From Pedobacter cryoconitis (GTDB lineage: Bacteria > Bacteroidota > Bacteroidia > Sphingobacteriales > Sphingobacteriaceae), in assembly GCA_019352875.1 (NCBI GenBank), contig JAAAFW010000015.1, positions 1,821,090-1,885,089 of the forward strand: a stretch of 64,000 nt of DNA. The letters run 5' to 3'. Within the stretch, counting starts at the first letter, position 1. The number at the start of each line of letters is the position of its first letter. The notes under the pieces are model-generated. The model made no database searches. It was given only the letters and a program-made list of their open reading frames with translations, and was not told the origin of the DNA. A program made the translations under genes and the position numbers. Below are positions 34,571 to 43,812 of the stretch, one piece after another.

Positions 34571-35683
34571 ATGAAATACAATACGCTCCCATTTTACGCC
34601 AAGCTTGCATTAGTTTTAATTGCGATCATCTGTTTGGGGTACCTCGCTATTCTGGGCAAAACTTTGCTTGCCCCACTCCTTTCCTCCTTTCTTTTAGCCC
34701 TGTTATTATTGCCTATGGCGAATTACATGGAAAGAAAACTGAGATTTAAAAGAGCTTTGTCTTCAATGGTTTCAGTGATTGTTATGATTAGTGTCATTTC
34801 AGCTATCCTGTTTTTTCTGGCTAATCAGCTCAGTGACCTGGGACAAGACTGGCCTTTACTAAAACAACAGGCTATGCATTCGTTTGAAGACCTGCAACGC
34901 TGGGTATCTGACACGTTTAACGTAAATGCACACAAACAGATTGACTATCTTAAAAACAGTGCAACAAGCGCAGTGGCAACGAGTGCAACATTAGTAGGTA
35001 CAACCTTAATGACTTTGTCATCTTCCCTGTTGTTTATGGCGTTTCTGTTGTTATTCACTTTTTTCATCCTGAATTACAGACGTATCCTTTATAGATTTCT
35101 AAAAAGTGTCTTTAAAGAAGAACATGCTGAAAAGGTAAGTGCTATTGTTAATCAGATCCAGTACATTATTAAAAGATACATTCTTGGTCTTTTTCTCCAG
35201 ATGTTAATTGTTACGGGTGTCATGATACTTGTACTTAGCTTACTAGGTGTAAAGTATGCAGTTTTGCTGGGCTTAATCACCGGAATATTCAATGTCGTTC
35301 CTTACATCGGTATATTCAGCGCCTTACTTATCAGTGTGCTGATTACCTTTGCGACTGCGGGTGCGGCGAAAGTTCTGCTGGTTATCATCAGTTTTGTCGC
35401 TATACACGCACTGGATGGCAATATTCTCCTACCATTGGTTGTGGGTTCGAAAGTTAAGATTAATGCGTTGTTCGCTTTTATCGGCATTGTAGTCGGCGAA
35501 ATGCTGTGGGGTATTTCAGGTATGTTTCTTTGTATACCCTACCTGGCCATGCTTAAGATTATCTTCGACAGAATCGACGAGCTTAAACCATGGGGCGTAT
35601 TACTGGGCGATGAAGAGAAGCCAGGCAAGAAGCGTAAAGTTTACCGGATCACGAAGAAAATAACACTCGAAGAACCCGAATAA
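34571..35683 (+). CDS. AI-2E-family (UPF0118/PerM) membrane transporter
   Basis: 370 residues with about eight membrane spans. Two N-terminal helices (about 10-50), one at 62-85, an exposed helical region (about 90-140), then TM pairs at 150-175, 210-235 and 240-275, and a final pair around 285-335. VPYIGIFSALLISVLITF and LVVGSKVKINALFAFIGIVVGEMLWGISGMFL are the conserved C-terminal signatures. Members move autoinducer-2, ions or other solutes; the name does not fix the substrate. The tail is basic. mazG follows after 24 bases, probably on the same transcript. Confidence 0.9.
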   Translation: MKYNTLPFYAKLALVLIAIICLGYLAILGKTLLAPLLSSFLLALLLLPMANYMERKLRFKRALSSMVSVIVMISVISAILFFLANQLSDLGQDWPLLKQQAMHSFEDLQRWVSDTFNVNAHKQIDYLKNSATSAVATSATLVGTTLMTLSSSLLFMAFLLLFTFFILNYRRILYRFLKSVFKEEHAEKVSAIVNQIQYIIKRYILGLFLQMLIVTGVMILVLSLLGVKYAVLLGLITGIFNVVPYIGIFSALLISVLITFATAGAAKVLLVIISFVAIHALDGNILLPLVVGSKVKINALFAFIGIVVGEMLWGISGMFLCIPYLAMLKIIFDRIDELKPWGVLLGDEEKPGKKRKVYRITKKITLEEPE

Positions 35684-35707
35684 TTTAAATTACTTAAATT
35701 CGCCATT

Positions 35708-36523
35708 ATGGCTAATCATATCCCACCAGCGGCTGCATCAGATCCATCAGCCGCTTTTTTACGTTTACTAACTGTCCTGGACACGCTCAGGACAGACTGT
35801 CCATGGGACAAAAAACAGACTATGGAGACGCTTCGTCACCTCACCATCGAAGAAACCTATGAACTTTCCGATGCCATCCTGGAGGGCGATCTGATTGAGG
35901 TCAAAAAAGAACTGGGCGACCTTTTAATGCACCTGGTATTTTATGCCCGTATAGCCTCCGAAACCAATGATTTTACAATCGTTGATGTCTTAAACAGTGT
36001 ATGTGAAAAACTGATCAGCCGTCACCCGCATATCTACGGAGATGTTGAAGTAGAAAACGAGGCAGATGTTAAACGCAACTGGGAACGTCTTAAACTTAAA
36101 GAAGGTAATAAATCTGTTTTAGGTGGAGTTCCTGTGTCTTTACCCGCATTGGTTAAAGCCAGCAGGATCCAGGAGAAAGCGAGAGGAATCGGTTTTGACT
36201 GGGACAACAAACAACAGGTATGGGAAAAAGTAGAAGAAGAACTTGCAGAATTCAAACAGGAGTTCAATGTTGAAGATCATGTTGCCGTAGATCAGGAAAA
36301 GGCAGAAGCTGAATTTGGTGACCTTCTGTTCTCACTTGTAAATTACGCACGCTTTATTGGTATCAATCCAGAAAATGCCCTGGAAAAAACCAACAAGAAG
36401 TTTATCAAACGCTTTCAGTATATCGAAACAAAGGCTGCAGAAAACGGGCAGGCTCTGCAGGATATGACGCTTGCAGAAATGGATGTTTACTGGAATGAGG
36501 CTAAAACTATCCTTGCACAATAG
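35708..36523 (+). CDS. mazG: Nucleoside triphosphate pyrophosphohydrolase
   Basis: 271 residues with two tandem MazG domains. The first (about 25-125) has CPWDKKQTMETLRHLTIEETYELSDAI and KKELGDLLMHLVFYARI. The second (about 155-265) has FDWDNKQQVWEKVEEELAEFKQE and EAEFGDLLFSLVNYARF. The Glu/Asp clusters bind Mg. It hydrolyses NTPs and dNTPs to the monophosphate and PPi, and can lower (p)ppGpp-related pools. It is likely co-transcribed with the permease upstream and closed by a strong terminator. Confidence 0.95.
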   Translation: MANHIPPAAASDPSAAFLRLLTVLDTLRTDCPWDKKQTMETLRHLTIEETYELSDAILEGDLIEVKKELGDLLMHLVFYARIASETNDFTIVDVLNSVCEKLISRHPHIYGDVEVENEADVKRNWERLKLKEGNKSVLGGVPVSLPALVKASRIQEKARGIGFDWDNKQQVWEKVEEELAEFKQEFNVEDHVAVDQEKAEAEFGDLLFSLVNYARFIGINPENALEKTNKKFIKRFQYIETKAAENGQALQDMTLAEMDVYWNEAKTILAQ

Positions 36524-36542
36524 TGCAGCAAAAATATAGCAT

Positions 36543-36580
36543 ACAAAAAAACCGGTCCTTTCAAGAGACCGGTTTTTTTT
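36543..36580. terminator. Terminator between mazG and the DEAD-like gene
   Basis: AAAAAACCGGTCtCTT/AAGAGACCGGTTTTTTTT-type stem (36545-36580) with strong A and T flanks, so it works for both converging genes. Confidence 0.93.
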
Positions 36581-36592
36581 ATCAAAATCAGA

Positions 36593-37897
36593 CTAGCTGT
36601 GTTTTTTCTTCATTGTCATTTTAGCCTTTTGGCCAATACCATAATTATAATTCTTAGAATTACTCTCCTTCTTTTCATGGTACGCACCACCACCGGCAGG
36701 CTCGTCATTTTTCTCTTTCACCGGCCTGTTTTTGTCAAGACCTTTTGTTCTCAGTGTTTTTTCTGCAACCAGCTCTTCCGGAAGTTCTGCAAGCTCCAGT
36801 TTACGGCCAATAGACTGCTCTATTTTCTTAACCTGCAATAATTCCATATCAGTTGCAAAAGTAAGTGCCAGTACCTCTGTAGGAACTTCTTTATTTTTTA
36901 TTACCCTGGTCAGGTAAGTTTCTTTTTCTTCAGGAAGTTCAAAGTGAATTAAGAACGGAATTCCACTCAAATCCAGAGATCCCGCACCGTCATTGGCCAC
37001 AACCAGTACTCTGGCTTCCGGTGTATCTTTAAAGTCTTCAAAGTCATCAAAACCATCTTCATCAAAATGGAGCGGTCTGAGCATTGATACTTCCATTTCG
37101 TGTGGTGTAGACAGACTTTTAGCAAGTTTCTGCGCAGTAAGTCGGGAATTCACAAAAACAACGACCTTGTCAAACACTTCAGAATCGCGAAGTAAGTTGT
37201 GCAGCAGATTAACTTTTGTCTTATAATTTGGTACGTGATATAGCAATTGCTCTACAGTTTCGGTTTGTGTATCGCCGAAATCTTCGACCTCAAGTGTCGT
37301 TGGGAAGCTCATGAACTGATCCGTCATTTTGGTCAGTTTTTCATGGATGACCTCTGTAAATACCAAGTGCTGACATTTACCTGCGCTTCTGGCCAACTCA
37401 CAAACCGGCAGCTGCATTCCCTGTTTAATAATCAGCTCTGCATCATCCACGATAAAAGTCTGTAGCTTGCTCAGGTTCAAACCAAGTTTCAGGTAGATAG
37501 CCCTTGCCCGCGTCGGCGTAGCAACCACGATATCAATACCCAGCACCAGCTCGTTGATTTCAGCCTCCATACCACCGGTACCGTACAGACCTACGATATT
37601 CAGATCCCTGTTTTTACTCAGCGAAACAAACTGGTCAATTACAGCAATAGCCCTGTCCTGATCAGCAACTAAGATCAATACCTTCGGCGCATCATCTTTC
37701 GTATATTTTAAACGCATTAAAACGCCAAGAACATAGGTTGTAGTTTTACCAGAACCCTCAGGTCCGACAGCAATCACATCCTGACCACCCAGAATCCTTG
37801 ACATTGTTTTCGCCTGAATTTCTTTGGGTGTTAAGTAGCCTGCATCTGTCATCGCAGTGACAAGGGGCTTACTCAGTTTTAATTTATCTAATGACAC
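36593..37897 (-). CDS. Degenerate DEAD-box RNA helicase-like protein
   Basis: 434 residues with both RecA-like domains. Motif Q (EIQAKT, about 26-31), motif I GPEGSGKT (45-52), motif Ib (TPTR) and motif IV (VVFVNSR) are kept. Motif II reads DDAE (151-154) rather than DEAD. The SAT position reads FTE. Motif V has lost its ARGxD (VVANDGAGSLDLSG), and motif VI HRxGRxxR is replaced by LTRVIKN. ATP binding may persist, but unwinding by the usual mechanism looks doubtful. The C-terminal 60 residues are basic and low-complexity, suited to RNA contact. The reading frame is intact, so it is a divergent protein and not a pseudogene. Confidence 0.85.
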   Translation of the reverse strand: MSLDKLKLSKPLVTAMTDAGYLTPKEIQAKTMSRILGGQDVIAVGPEGSGKTTTYVLGVLMRLKYTKDDAPKVLILVADQDRAIAVIDQFVSLSKNRDLNIVGLYGTGGMEAEINELVLGIDIVVATPTRARAIYLKLGLNLSKLQTFIVDDAELIIKQGMQLPVCELARSAGKCQHLVFTEVIHEKLTKMTDQFMSFPTTLEVEDFGDTQTETVEQLLYHVPNYKTKVNLLHNLLRDSEVFDKVVVFVNSRLTAQKLAKSLSTPHEMEVSMLRPLHFDEDGFDDFEDFKDTPEARVLVVANDGAGSLDLSGIPFLIHFELPEEKETYLTRVIKNKEVPTEVLALTFATDMELLQVKKIEQSIGRKLELAELPEELVAEKTLRTKGLDKNRPVKEKNDEPAGGGAYHEKKESNSKNYNYGIGQKAKMTMKKKHS

Positions 37898-38020
37898 AGT
37901 ATTGATTTAAAAATGTAAGGCTGCAAATTTACGGAAATATGCCCAACATCCGTAATACTCCTGACAATCGGTCAAAAATGCTTTTTAAAGGCCAATTCCT
38001 AACATAGAAAACAACTATTC

Positions 38021-38058
38021 CATGGACATTGTATCAAGATTTTGATACAATGTCCATG
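38021..38058. repeat. 38-base perfect inverted repeat in a divergent intergenic region
   Basis: Two perfect 17-base arms, CATGGACATTGTATCAA and TTGATACAATGTCCATG, separated by GATT. It lies upstream of both the DEAD-like gene (starts 37897, minus) and the S9 peptidase gene (starts 38133, plus), so it is not at the 3' end of any gene. No T-run follows either arm. It could be an operator, a 5'-UTR hairpin or a REP-like palindrome. Confidence 0.9.
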
Positions 38059-38132
38059 CCTTCAGAAACCAGATTGATTAGCTTTGCCGCTGATCGTACA
38101 CGCGAACATCTTATAAAACACAATTAACACCA

Positions 38133-40541
38133 ATGAAAAAAACGTTATTTAGTTTATTCTTACTTACCGCTTCCATGAGCACCTATGCCCAGGATGCTGT
38201 AAGTTATCTAACACCTCCACAGGAAATGGCCGACCTTTTACTGGCCAAACCAACTCCCGCGGTCCTTATTGACGGCAAAACACAATGGATTTTGCTGAGC
38301 GAGAGAAACTCTTACCCTTCCGTAGAAGAACTGGCAATGCCGGAATTCAGGATAGCAGGAATGCGGATCAATCCATCTAACTACTCGCCAAGCAGACAGA
38401 TTTTCATTAATGATTTCACCCTTAAAAATCTGAAAACGGGTAAAACCGAAAAAATCAAAGGTTTACCGTCTGCATTATTTGCAGGAAATGTAGCCTGGAA
38501 CCCGGGTCAGACAAAAATATCCTTTACGCAAACTACCGCCCAGGGGGTAGACTTATATGTAATAGATCTGGCCAGCCTTAACGCCGTTAAAATTAATACA
38601 GAACCCTTAAACGTGGTGATGAGCAATGGTGTTTTTTGGCTTGACGCGGAAACACTGGTTTACCGCACCGCCGTTGCCCCGGCCAGCAGCATGCCCGTAA
38701 AACCATTAATGCCTAAAGGTCCGGCGGTACAACAAGCTTTAGGAAAAGCTTCTCCAAGTCCTACTTATCAGGATTTGATCAAGTCTCCTTATGACGAACA
38801 GTTATTTGAATTCTTTGCCACTTCGCAATTGAATATCTTTAAAAACGGACAACAGACTAAAGTAGGAAAACCTGCAATTTATCTGAGCGTAGAAGCTTCC
38901 CCTGATAAAAAGTTCTTACTTCAGCGTGTAATCAACAAACCGTTCTCCTATACTGTTCCAGCCAGAGGATTCCCATCTACGGTTAAAATTACTGACCTGA
39001 CCGGAACAACTGTAAAATTGCTTGCAGACCTGCCTTCGTCAGAAGGTACACCCTCGGGCTATGATAATGTTCAGAATGTAGCTAGAGGTTATAGCTGGAG
39101 AGCAGACCAGGCTGCAACTGTAACCTGGGCTAAACCACTGGACAGCGGACTAATTAAAAAGGAAGTTCCTTTTCATGATGCAGTATATGCGCTTTCGGCA
39201 CCATTTAATGGTACGCCGAAAGAACTCTTCAAAACGCAGACCCGTTACCGCAATACAGCCTGGGGAAATACCACGCTTGCATTGGTCTATGAAATGTTAA
39301 GAAGCAAGCAAACTCAGAAAGTAAGTCGTTACAATCCACAAGCCGGAACTCTGGAGACTTTATATGAGCTCAACCTAACAGATAAATATAATGATCCGGG
39401 AGAACCGGTAACTGAGAAGAATGAATTTGGACAGCAGGTTGTACAAACTCTGGATAAAGGCACCAGATTACTGTTTAACAATACGACAGGATCTTCTCCA
39501 AAAGGCGATCTACCTTTTCTGGCCAAATTCGATCTGAAAACTAAAAAGAACGACATTATTTGGCGCAGTGCTCCTGGTACATTTGAGTATGTCTCAGATG
39601 TTCTTGATGCGAATAAACTAGTCTTGTTAACCCGTAGAGAGTCTCAAAAAGACGTACCAAACTATTACCTTAAAAATCTGGTATTACGTGTAGCAGATCG
39701 TCAGCTTACGGATTTCACGAACCCATACCCGCAACTTGAAGGTGTGATCAAAGAAAAAATCTCTTATAAACGCGCTGATGGCGTCGATCTGACAGGTGAC
39801 CTGTATTTACCAAAAGGATATGACAAAGCTAAAGACGGCCCATTACCGACCTTAATCTGGGCCTATCCGCGTGAGTTTAACTCTGCGGCAGACGCAGCAC
39901 AAATCAGAGGCTCAAAAGACCGTTTCACGACAATTAGCTGGGCTTCCCCTATTTACTGGGTAACTCAGGGATACGCTGTACTAGACAATGCAGAAATGCC
40001 GATTGTTGCGCGTGATGGTAAAAAACCAAACGACACCTTTGTAGATCAGCTGAAGTTAAATGCAGAAGCAGCGATTAATAAATTATCAGACCTGGGCGTT
40101 GGAGACCGTAACAGAATGGCTGTTGGCGGCCATAGCTACGGTGCATTTATGACAGCCAACCTGCTGGCGCATACAAATCTGTTTAAAGCTGGATTAGCAA
40201 GAAGTGGTGCTTATAACCGTACTTTAACGCCATTTGGATTCCAGAACGAGGACAGAACTTATTGGGACGTTCCGGAACTTTACTACCAGATGAGCCCATT
40301 TAGTTATGCCGATAAAATCAAAACACCATTGTTATTAATACATGGCGACTCAGATGATAATCAGGGAACTTTCCCAATGAATTCAGAACGTCTCTTTAAT
40401 GCGATCAAAGGATTTGGCGGTACAACTCGTTTCGTGTTCCTTCCTTACGAAGCCCACAGCTACAGAGGAAAAGAAAACATCCTGCATATGCTTGCAGAGA
40501 TGAATAACTGGTTAGATACTTACGTTAAGAATGCTAAATAA
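38133..40541 (+). CDS. S9-family serine peptidase (glutamyl-endopeptidase/prolyl-oligopeptidase type)
   Basis: 802 residues. The signal peptide (about 1-19, ending TYAQ) is followed by a beta-propeller region (about 40-520) and an alpha/beta-hydrolase domain (about 550-800). The triad is Ser668 in GGHSYGAF, Asp741 in HGDSDDN and His775 in EAHSYRG. The GHSYGA elbow and propeller sequence point to the S9D-like branch rather than DPP4. It should cleave peptides in the periplasm. It is monocistronic; an unusual 38-base palindrome lies about 75 bases before the start. Confidence 0.93.
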   Translation: MKKTLFSLFLLTASMSTYAQDAVSYLTPPQEMADLLLAKPTPAVLIDGKTQWILLSERNSYPSVEELAMPEFRIAGMRINPSNYSPSRQIFINDFTLKNLKTGKTEKIKGLPSALFAGNVAWNPGQTKISFTQTTAQGVDLYVIDLASLNAVKINTEPLNVVMSNGVFWLDAETLVYRTAVAPASSMPVKPLMPKGPAVQQALGKASPSPTYQDLIKSPYDEQLFEFFATSQLNIFKNGQQTKVGKPAIYLSVEASPDKKFLLQRVINKPFSYTVPARGFPSTVKITDLTGTTVKLLADLPSSEGTPSGYDNVQNVARGYSWRADQAATVTWAKPLDSGLIKKEVPFHDAVYALSAPFNGTPKELFKTQTRYRNTAWGNTTLALVYEMLRSKQTQKVSRYNPQAGTLETLYELNLTDKYNDPGEPVTEKNEFGQQVVQTLDKGTRLLFNNTTGSSPKGDLPFLAKFDLKTKKNDIIWRSAPGTFEYVSDVLDANKLVLLTRRESQKDVPNYYLKNLVLRVADRQLTDFTNPYPQLEGVIKEKISYKRADGVDLTGDLYLPKGYDKAKDGPLPTLIWAYPREFNSAADAAQIRGSKDRFTTISWASPIYWVTQGYAVLDNAEMPIVARDGKKPNDTFVDQLKLNAEAAINKLSDLGVGDRNRMAVGGHSYGAFMTANLLAHTNLFKAGLARSGAYNRTLTPFGFQNEDRTYWDVPELYYQMSPFSYADKIKTPLLLIHGDSDDNQGTFPMNSERLFNAIKGFGGTTRFVFLPYEAHSYRGKENILHMLAEMNNWLDTYVKNAK

Positions 40542-40579
40542 TCAGCATTTGCTGAATCATAGAATAGCATTATTCCTAA

Positions 40580-40619
40580 ATAAAAAAAATCCCGGCCGCT
40601 AAGCCGGGATTTTTTTTAT
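40580..40619. terminator. Bidirectional terminator between S9 peptidase and FtsX-like permease genes
   Basis: AAAAAAATCCCGG-CCGCTAAG-CCGGGATTTTTTT: a 7-bp GC-containing stem extended by A/T pairing, with runs on both sides, between convergent genes. Confidence 0.93.
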
Positions 40620-41845
40620 TTAAATCTTATTGCTTTTAGAGGGGAAATCCTACTCACCAACATAGATGGCACAATCAGTACCACCAGACAAATAATTAAG
40701 GTAGCAGCGTTCAGCATTAAGACATCTGATAAATGAAGTTCAATAGGCACATAATTCAGGTAGTATGAAGTCTGATCCAACTTAAACACATGCGTATACT
40801 GCTGCAGAAAAGCTAATCCCAAACCTAAAATATTACCCAGTATCAGCCCCAGCCCCACCAGATAAATGGCATTATAAAGAAATACCTTCATCACATCGAC
40901 ATCGCGCATACCAAACGCCTTTAACATACCGATCATATTCGTTCTTTCCAGTATCATGATCAACAAGGCCGTAACCATATTAATCACACCAACGATCATC
41001 ATCAGGACAAGTAAAACCTTTGTGTTTACATCAAGCAAAGACAGCCAGGTGAAGATATTGGGAAAATAGTCTTCCACAGACTCAGACCTGAGCTTCATGT
41101 CCAATCCATCGTAAACCTTATCTGATACAGGCCTTAATCTGGCAAAGTTTTTAATCCTGACCTCTATTCCACCCACTTCATCACTTTTCCAGTTATTAAG
41201 TCTTCTGATAATGTTGAGATCGCCGAGCGCAAATCCCTTATCAATCTCCTCCACACCAATATCATAGATGCCAACGATCTTGAACGGACGTTTACGTGGT
41301 GGGTCCTGTACGAAATGCATGATAAACTGATCACCAGTTTTAAGCTTTAACCTATCAGCCGTATAACTGGAAATCAGTATTTCCCGCATCGCCTGCGCAC
41401 TGTCAGCAAAGTTAATGACACGACCGCTGACTAAATGCTTTTCAATGTATGACCAGTTAAACCCCTTTTCAACACCTTTAAAGTTAATGCCTTCGACTTC
41501 ATCATTCGCAGATATAATGCCTGGTTTAGTTGCATAAGATTGGAAATAGTCTATATCTGGATTATTTTTAAGCGTTTCGATTGTCTGCTGTGAAGGCACA
41601 AAAGGTGCCAGTTCAAACGAATTGTTAGTGTCCAGTTTAAAAATTCGGATATCACCAACATAACCTCGTACCTTTTGTTGAATTTCGGTTTTAAAACCTT
41701 TGATAATTGCTACTGAGAGCATCATAACTGCCAGGCTCAGCATAACGCCGGCAATAGCAATACGGACTATCAGTTTGGAAAACGTCCTTTTAGATTTTAT
41801 GGCGATACGCCTTGCTATGAAATAAGATGTATTGATATTTTTCAA
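40616..41845 (-). CDS. FtsX-like/LolCE-type ABC transporter permease
   Basis: 409 residues with four membrane spans: one N-terminal (about 27-48) and three C-terminal (about 275-300, 320-345 and 375-400). A periplasmic MacB_PCD-type domain lies between. ISPLKAIRFK is the usual C-terminus of MacB/LolC proteins, and SYFIARRIAIKSKRTFSKL is their usual N-terminus. Such permeases pair with a cytoplasmic ATPase to move lipoproteins or other envelope substrates; no ATPase gene is adjacent. The only start that fits is a TTG at 41843-41845, because an in-frame stop lies five codons before it. Confidence 0.9.
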   Translation of the reverse strand: MKNINTSYFIARRIAIKSKRTFSKLIVRIAIAGVMLSLAVMMLSVAIIKGFKTEIQQKVRGYVGDIRIFKLDTNNSFELAPFVPSQQTIETLKNNPDIDYFQSYATKPGIISANDEVEGINFKGVEKGFNWSYIEKHLVSGRVINFADSAQAMREILISSYTADRLKLKTGDQFIMHFVQDPPRKRPFKIVGIYDIGVEEIDKGFALGDLNIIRRLNNWKSDEVGGIEVRIKNFARLRPVSDKVYDGLDMKLRSESVEDYFPNIFTWLSLLDVNTKVLLVLMMIVGVINMVTALLIMILERTNMIGMLKAFGMRDVDVMKVFLYNAIYLVGLGLILGNILGLGLAFLQQYTHVFKLDQTSYYLNYVPIELHLSDVLMLNAATLIICLVVLIVPSMLVSRISPLKAIRFK

Positions 41846-41933
41846 GTATAATATTCGTTATAACAGTCTTTTTTCCTGAGGATCAAGACCGGGCTGTAAA
41901 AATGCGAATATTAATTCAGTATGAAAGTTTAAA

Positions 41934-42197
41934 TCAGTGGATATTATAATTGACTGCTTCCTGCCAGCTATCTTCAATCTCCAGTAATTCGGATGGTTTT
42001 ATCTGCAGTGCATGTGCAATACTGAAAATCGTTTCTACCGAGCAAGCCAGTTTACCTAATTCAATCCTCGACAAATGTGAATAAAAATCGCCGTCCGGAT
42101 GAACTCTTCCGGCAAGTTCTACAATCGTCATACCTTTCATTTTTCGATGTTTCCGAATATTATTTCCTAATATTTTTTTTCCGTTTCGCTCAGGCAT
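41934..42197 (-). CDS. XRE-family helix-turn-helix DNA-binding protein
   Basis: 87 residues. The HTH_3/Cro-C1 domain (about 10-72) has LGNNIRKHRKMKGMTIVELA, the SHLSRIELGKLACSVETIFSIAHAL recognition region and IKPSELLEIE. It has an insertion (HPDGDFYS) in the HTH turn. There is no extra domain or obvious toxin partner. It is divergent from the DUF1343 gene and may regulate it or itself (inference). Confidence 0.88.
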   Translation of the reverse strand: MPERNGKKILGNNIRKHRKMKGMTIVELAGRVHPDGDFYSHLSRIELGKLACSVETIFSIAHALQIKPSELLEIEDSWQEAVNYNIH

Positions 42198-42271
42198 AAA
42201 ACAATTTAAAAGAATTTCTATTGCAATATAACATATATTTCAACCTGCCATGACATAAAACAGACAAATAA

Positions 42272-42299
42272 TTGTATTAACATGAAATGCTTAACTTTG
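42272..42299 (+). promoter_or_regulatory. Promoter of the DUF1343 gene (TTG-N17-TAACTTTG)
   Basis: TTG (42272-42274) and TAACTTTG (42292-42299) are 17 bases apart, within the range seen in Bacteroidota. The start of transcription would be near 42306, which supports translation from the ATG at 42317 over the longer frame that opens at 42287. Confidence 0.6.
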
Positions 42300-42316
42300 T
42301 TTTAAAGCCCAAGCCT

Positions 42317-43555
42317 ATGAAATCTATCCCGCACATACTAAGCTGTTTATTTTTAATGTTTGCCACCACTCAGGCCTGTACAGCGAATACAGGAGAAAAA
42401 CAGGTAGCAAAAACCGATACGCTTCAGACCGGTATCCTTACCGGGGCGGAGCAAACAGAAAAATATCTGCATCTGCTGCAGGGCAAAAGAGTAGGTATGG
42501 TTGTAAACCAAACTTCTGTTATTGGAAACCGTACAGTTGTAGACAGTTTACTGGAACGGGGTGTTAAAATAGTGAAGATATTTGGCCCTGAACATGGCTT
42601 TCGGGGAAAAGCAAGTGCCGGAATAGCTGTTGCAGATGATGTCGATGAGAAAACTGGTATTAAAGTCGTTTCGCTTTATGGTAAGCATCAGACACCTAGT
42701 GCTGCAGAATTACAGGACGTTGATATCATGATCTTTGATATACAGGATGTTGGTGTCAGATTCTATACCTATATCAACACGCTTCAATACGTTATGGAAG
42801 CGTGTGCCGAAAATAACAAAGAAGTGATGATTCTGGATCGTCCAAACCCAAATGGTTTTTATATAGACGGGCCGGTTCTGGATCCAAAGCTTGTTTCCGG
42901 AATAGGCCTTAAACCGATTCCCATCGTACACGGATTAACAGTTGCCGAATATGCGCAAATGCTTAACGGCGAAGGTTGGTTGAAAAACAAACTGCAATGC
43001 AAAATTACAATTGTGCCGGTTGCCAATTACAATCATGATATGCCCTATACACTGCCCGTAAACCCATCCCCTAACCTTAATACACCGCAGTCGATCTTGC
43101 TTTACCCAACTACATGTTTATTTGAAGGCACCTATTTAAACCATGGCAGAGGAACCTTATTTCCTTTCACCATTGTCGGGGCACCTGCGCTGAAAGGTAA
43201 ATTTAAGTTTTCGTACACACCGAAGAGCATTAAAGGTATGGCAGAAACACCTTTATACATGAATCAGGTTTGTTATGGCCTGGACCTGAGAAACTACGAT
43301 ACTGAAAACATTCGCCGCGATAAAGTGTTAAATCTGCAATGGCTGATAGAACTTTATAAAGCATATCCGGTTAAAGCTGATTTCTTTAACACAAAGCTGA
43401 GCAATCAGATGAACAGTATCGATAAACTAGCCGGTGTATATACATTTAAACAGCAAATTATGGCCGGGAAATCTGAAAAAGAAATCCGTGCGAGCTGGGA
43501 ACCTGCATTAAGTCAATATAAAACTATGCGCCAGAAATACTTGTTGTACCCTTAA
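42317..43555 (+). CDS. DUF1343 / NamZ-type exo-beta-N-acetylmuramidase, exported
   Basis: 412 residues from the ATG at 42317, starting MKSIPHILSCLF with a signal peptide. A Cys (QACTA) sits near the cleavage site but the lipobox is poor. The DUF1343 domain fills the rest: GKRVGMVVNQTSVIG, KIFGPEHGFRG, VDIMIFDIQDVGVRFYTYI, LDRPNPNG and LYPTTCLFEGTYLNHGRGT are conserved family blocks. Characterised members (NamZ) remove N-acetylmuramic acid from muropeptide sugar ends, so this enzyme probably serves periplasmic peptidoglycan recycling. A small hydrophilic protein gene follows after 10 bases. Confidence 0.92.
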   Translation: MKSIPHILSCLFLMFATTQACTANTGEKQVAKTDTLQTGILTGAEQTEKYLHLLQGKRVGMVVNQTSVIGNRTVVDSLLERGVKIVKIFGPEHGFRGKASAGIAVADDVDEKTGIKVVSLYGKHQTPSAAELQDVDIMIFDIQDVGVRFYTYINTLQYVMEACAENNKEVMILDRPNPNGFYIDGPVLDPKLVSGIGLKPIPIVHGLTVAEYAQMLNGEGWLKNKLQCKITIVPVANYNHDMPYTLPVNPSPNLNTPQSILLYPTTCLFEGTYLNHGRGTLFPFTIVGAPALKGKFKFSYTPKSIKGMAETPLYMNQVCYGLDLRNYDTENIRRDKVLNLQWLIELYKAYPVKADFFNTKLSNQMNSIDKLAGVYTFKQQIMAGKSEKEIRASWEPALSQYKTMRQKYLLYP

Positions 43556-43565
43556 ACAATTGATT

Positions 43566-43772
43566 ATGTCTGAAGAACGCAAAAAGAAAAATGATAATCC
43601 GGCCAGTAATTACAAAGAAAATGTTCCTGAAGATAAAGTTGACAAGGGAAATAAGGCTGTATTGAAACCCGAAGACAAAGACTATCAAAAAGATGAGCCG
43701 AGTTTTCCAAATCCGGCAAAAGAAAGAGAAAAAAGTGAGCAGCCGCCAACTGCACATAATAACCGTACTTAA
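43566..43772 (+). CDS. Small hydrophilic, disorder-prone protein (68 aa)
   Basis: 68 residues from the ATG at 43566 (MSEERKKKNDNP); an earlier ATG at 43560 adds two residues. The composition is almost only Lys, Glu, Asp, Pro and Asn, with no hydrophobic core, so it is likely unfolded. I recognise no family. It lies 10 bases after the muramidase gene and ahead of a terminator, so it is probably translated from that message. Stress-type hydrophilin roles are possible but not supported further. Confidence 0.65.
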   Translation: MSEERKKKNDNPASNYKENVPEDKVDKGNKAVLKPEDKDYQKDEPSFPNPAKEREKSEQPPTAHNNRT

Positions 43773-43778
43773 AATAAA

Positions 43779-43812
43779 ATCCGCCCGCTTTTAAAAAGCA
43801 GGCGGGTTTATC
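43779..43812. terminator. Terminator between the small hydrophilic protein and topoisomerase IB genes
   Basis: CCGCCcGCTTTTtaAAAAGCaGGCGG: a long stem with one mismatch pair (43781-43805) followed by TTTA, between convergent genes. Confidence 0.8.
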
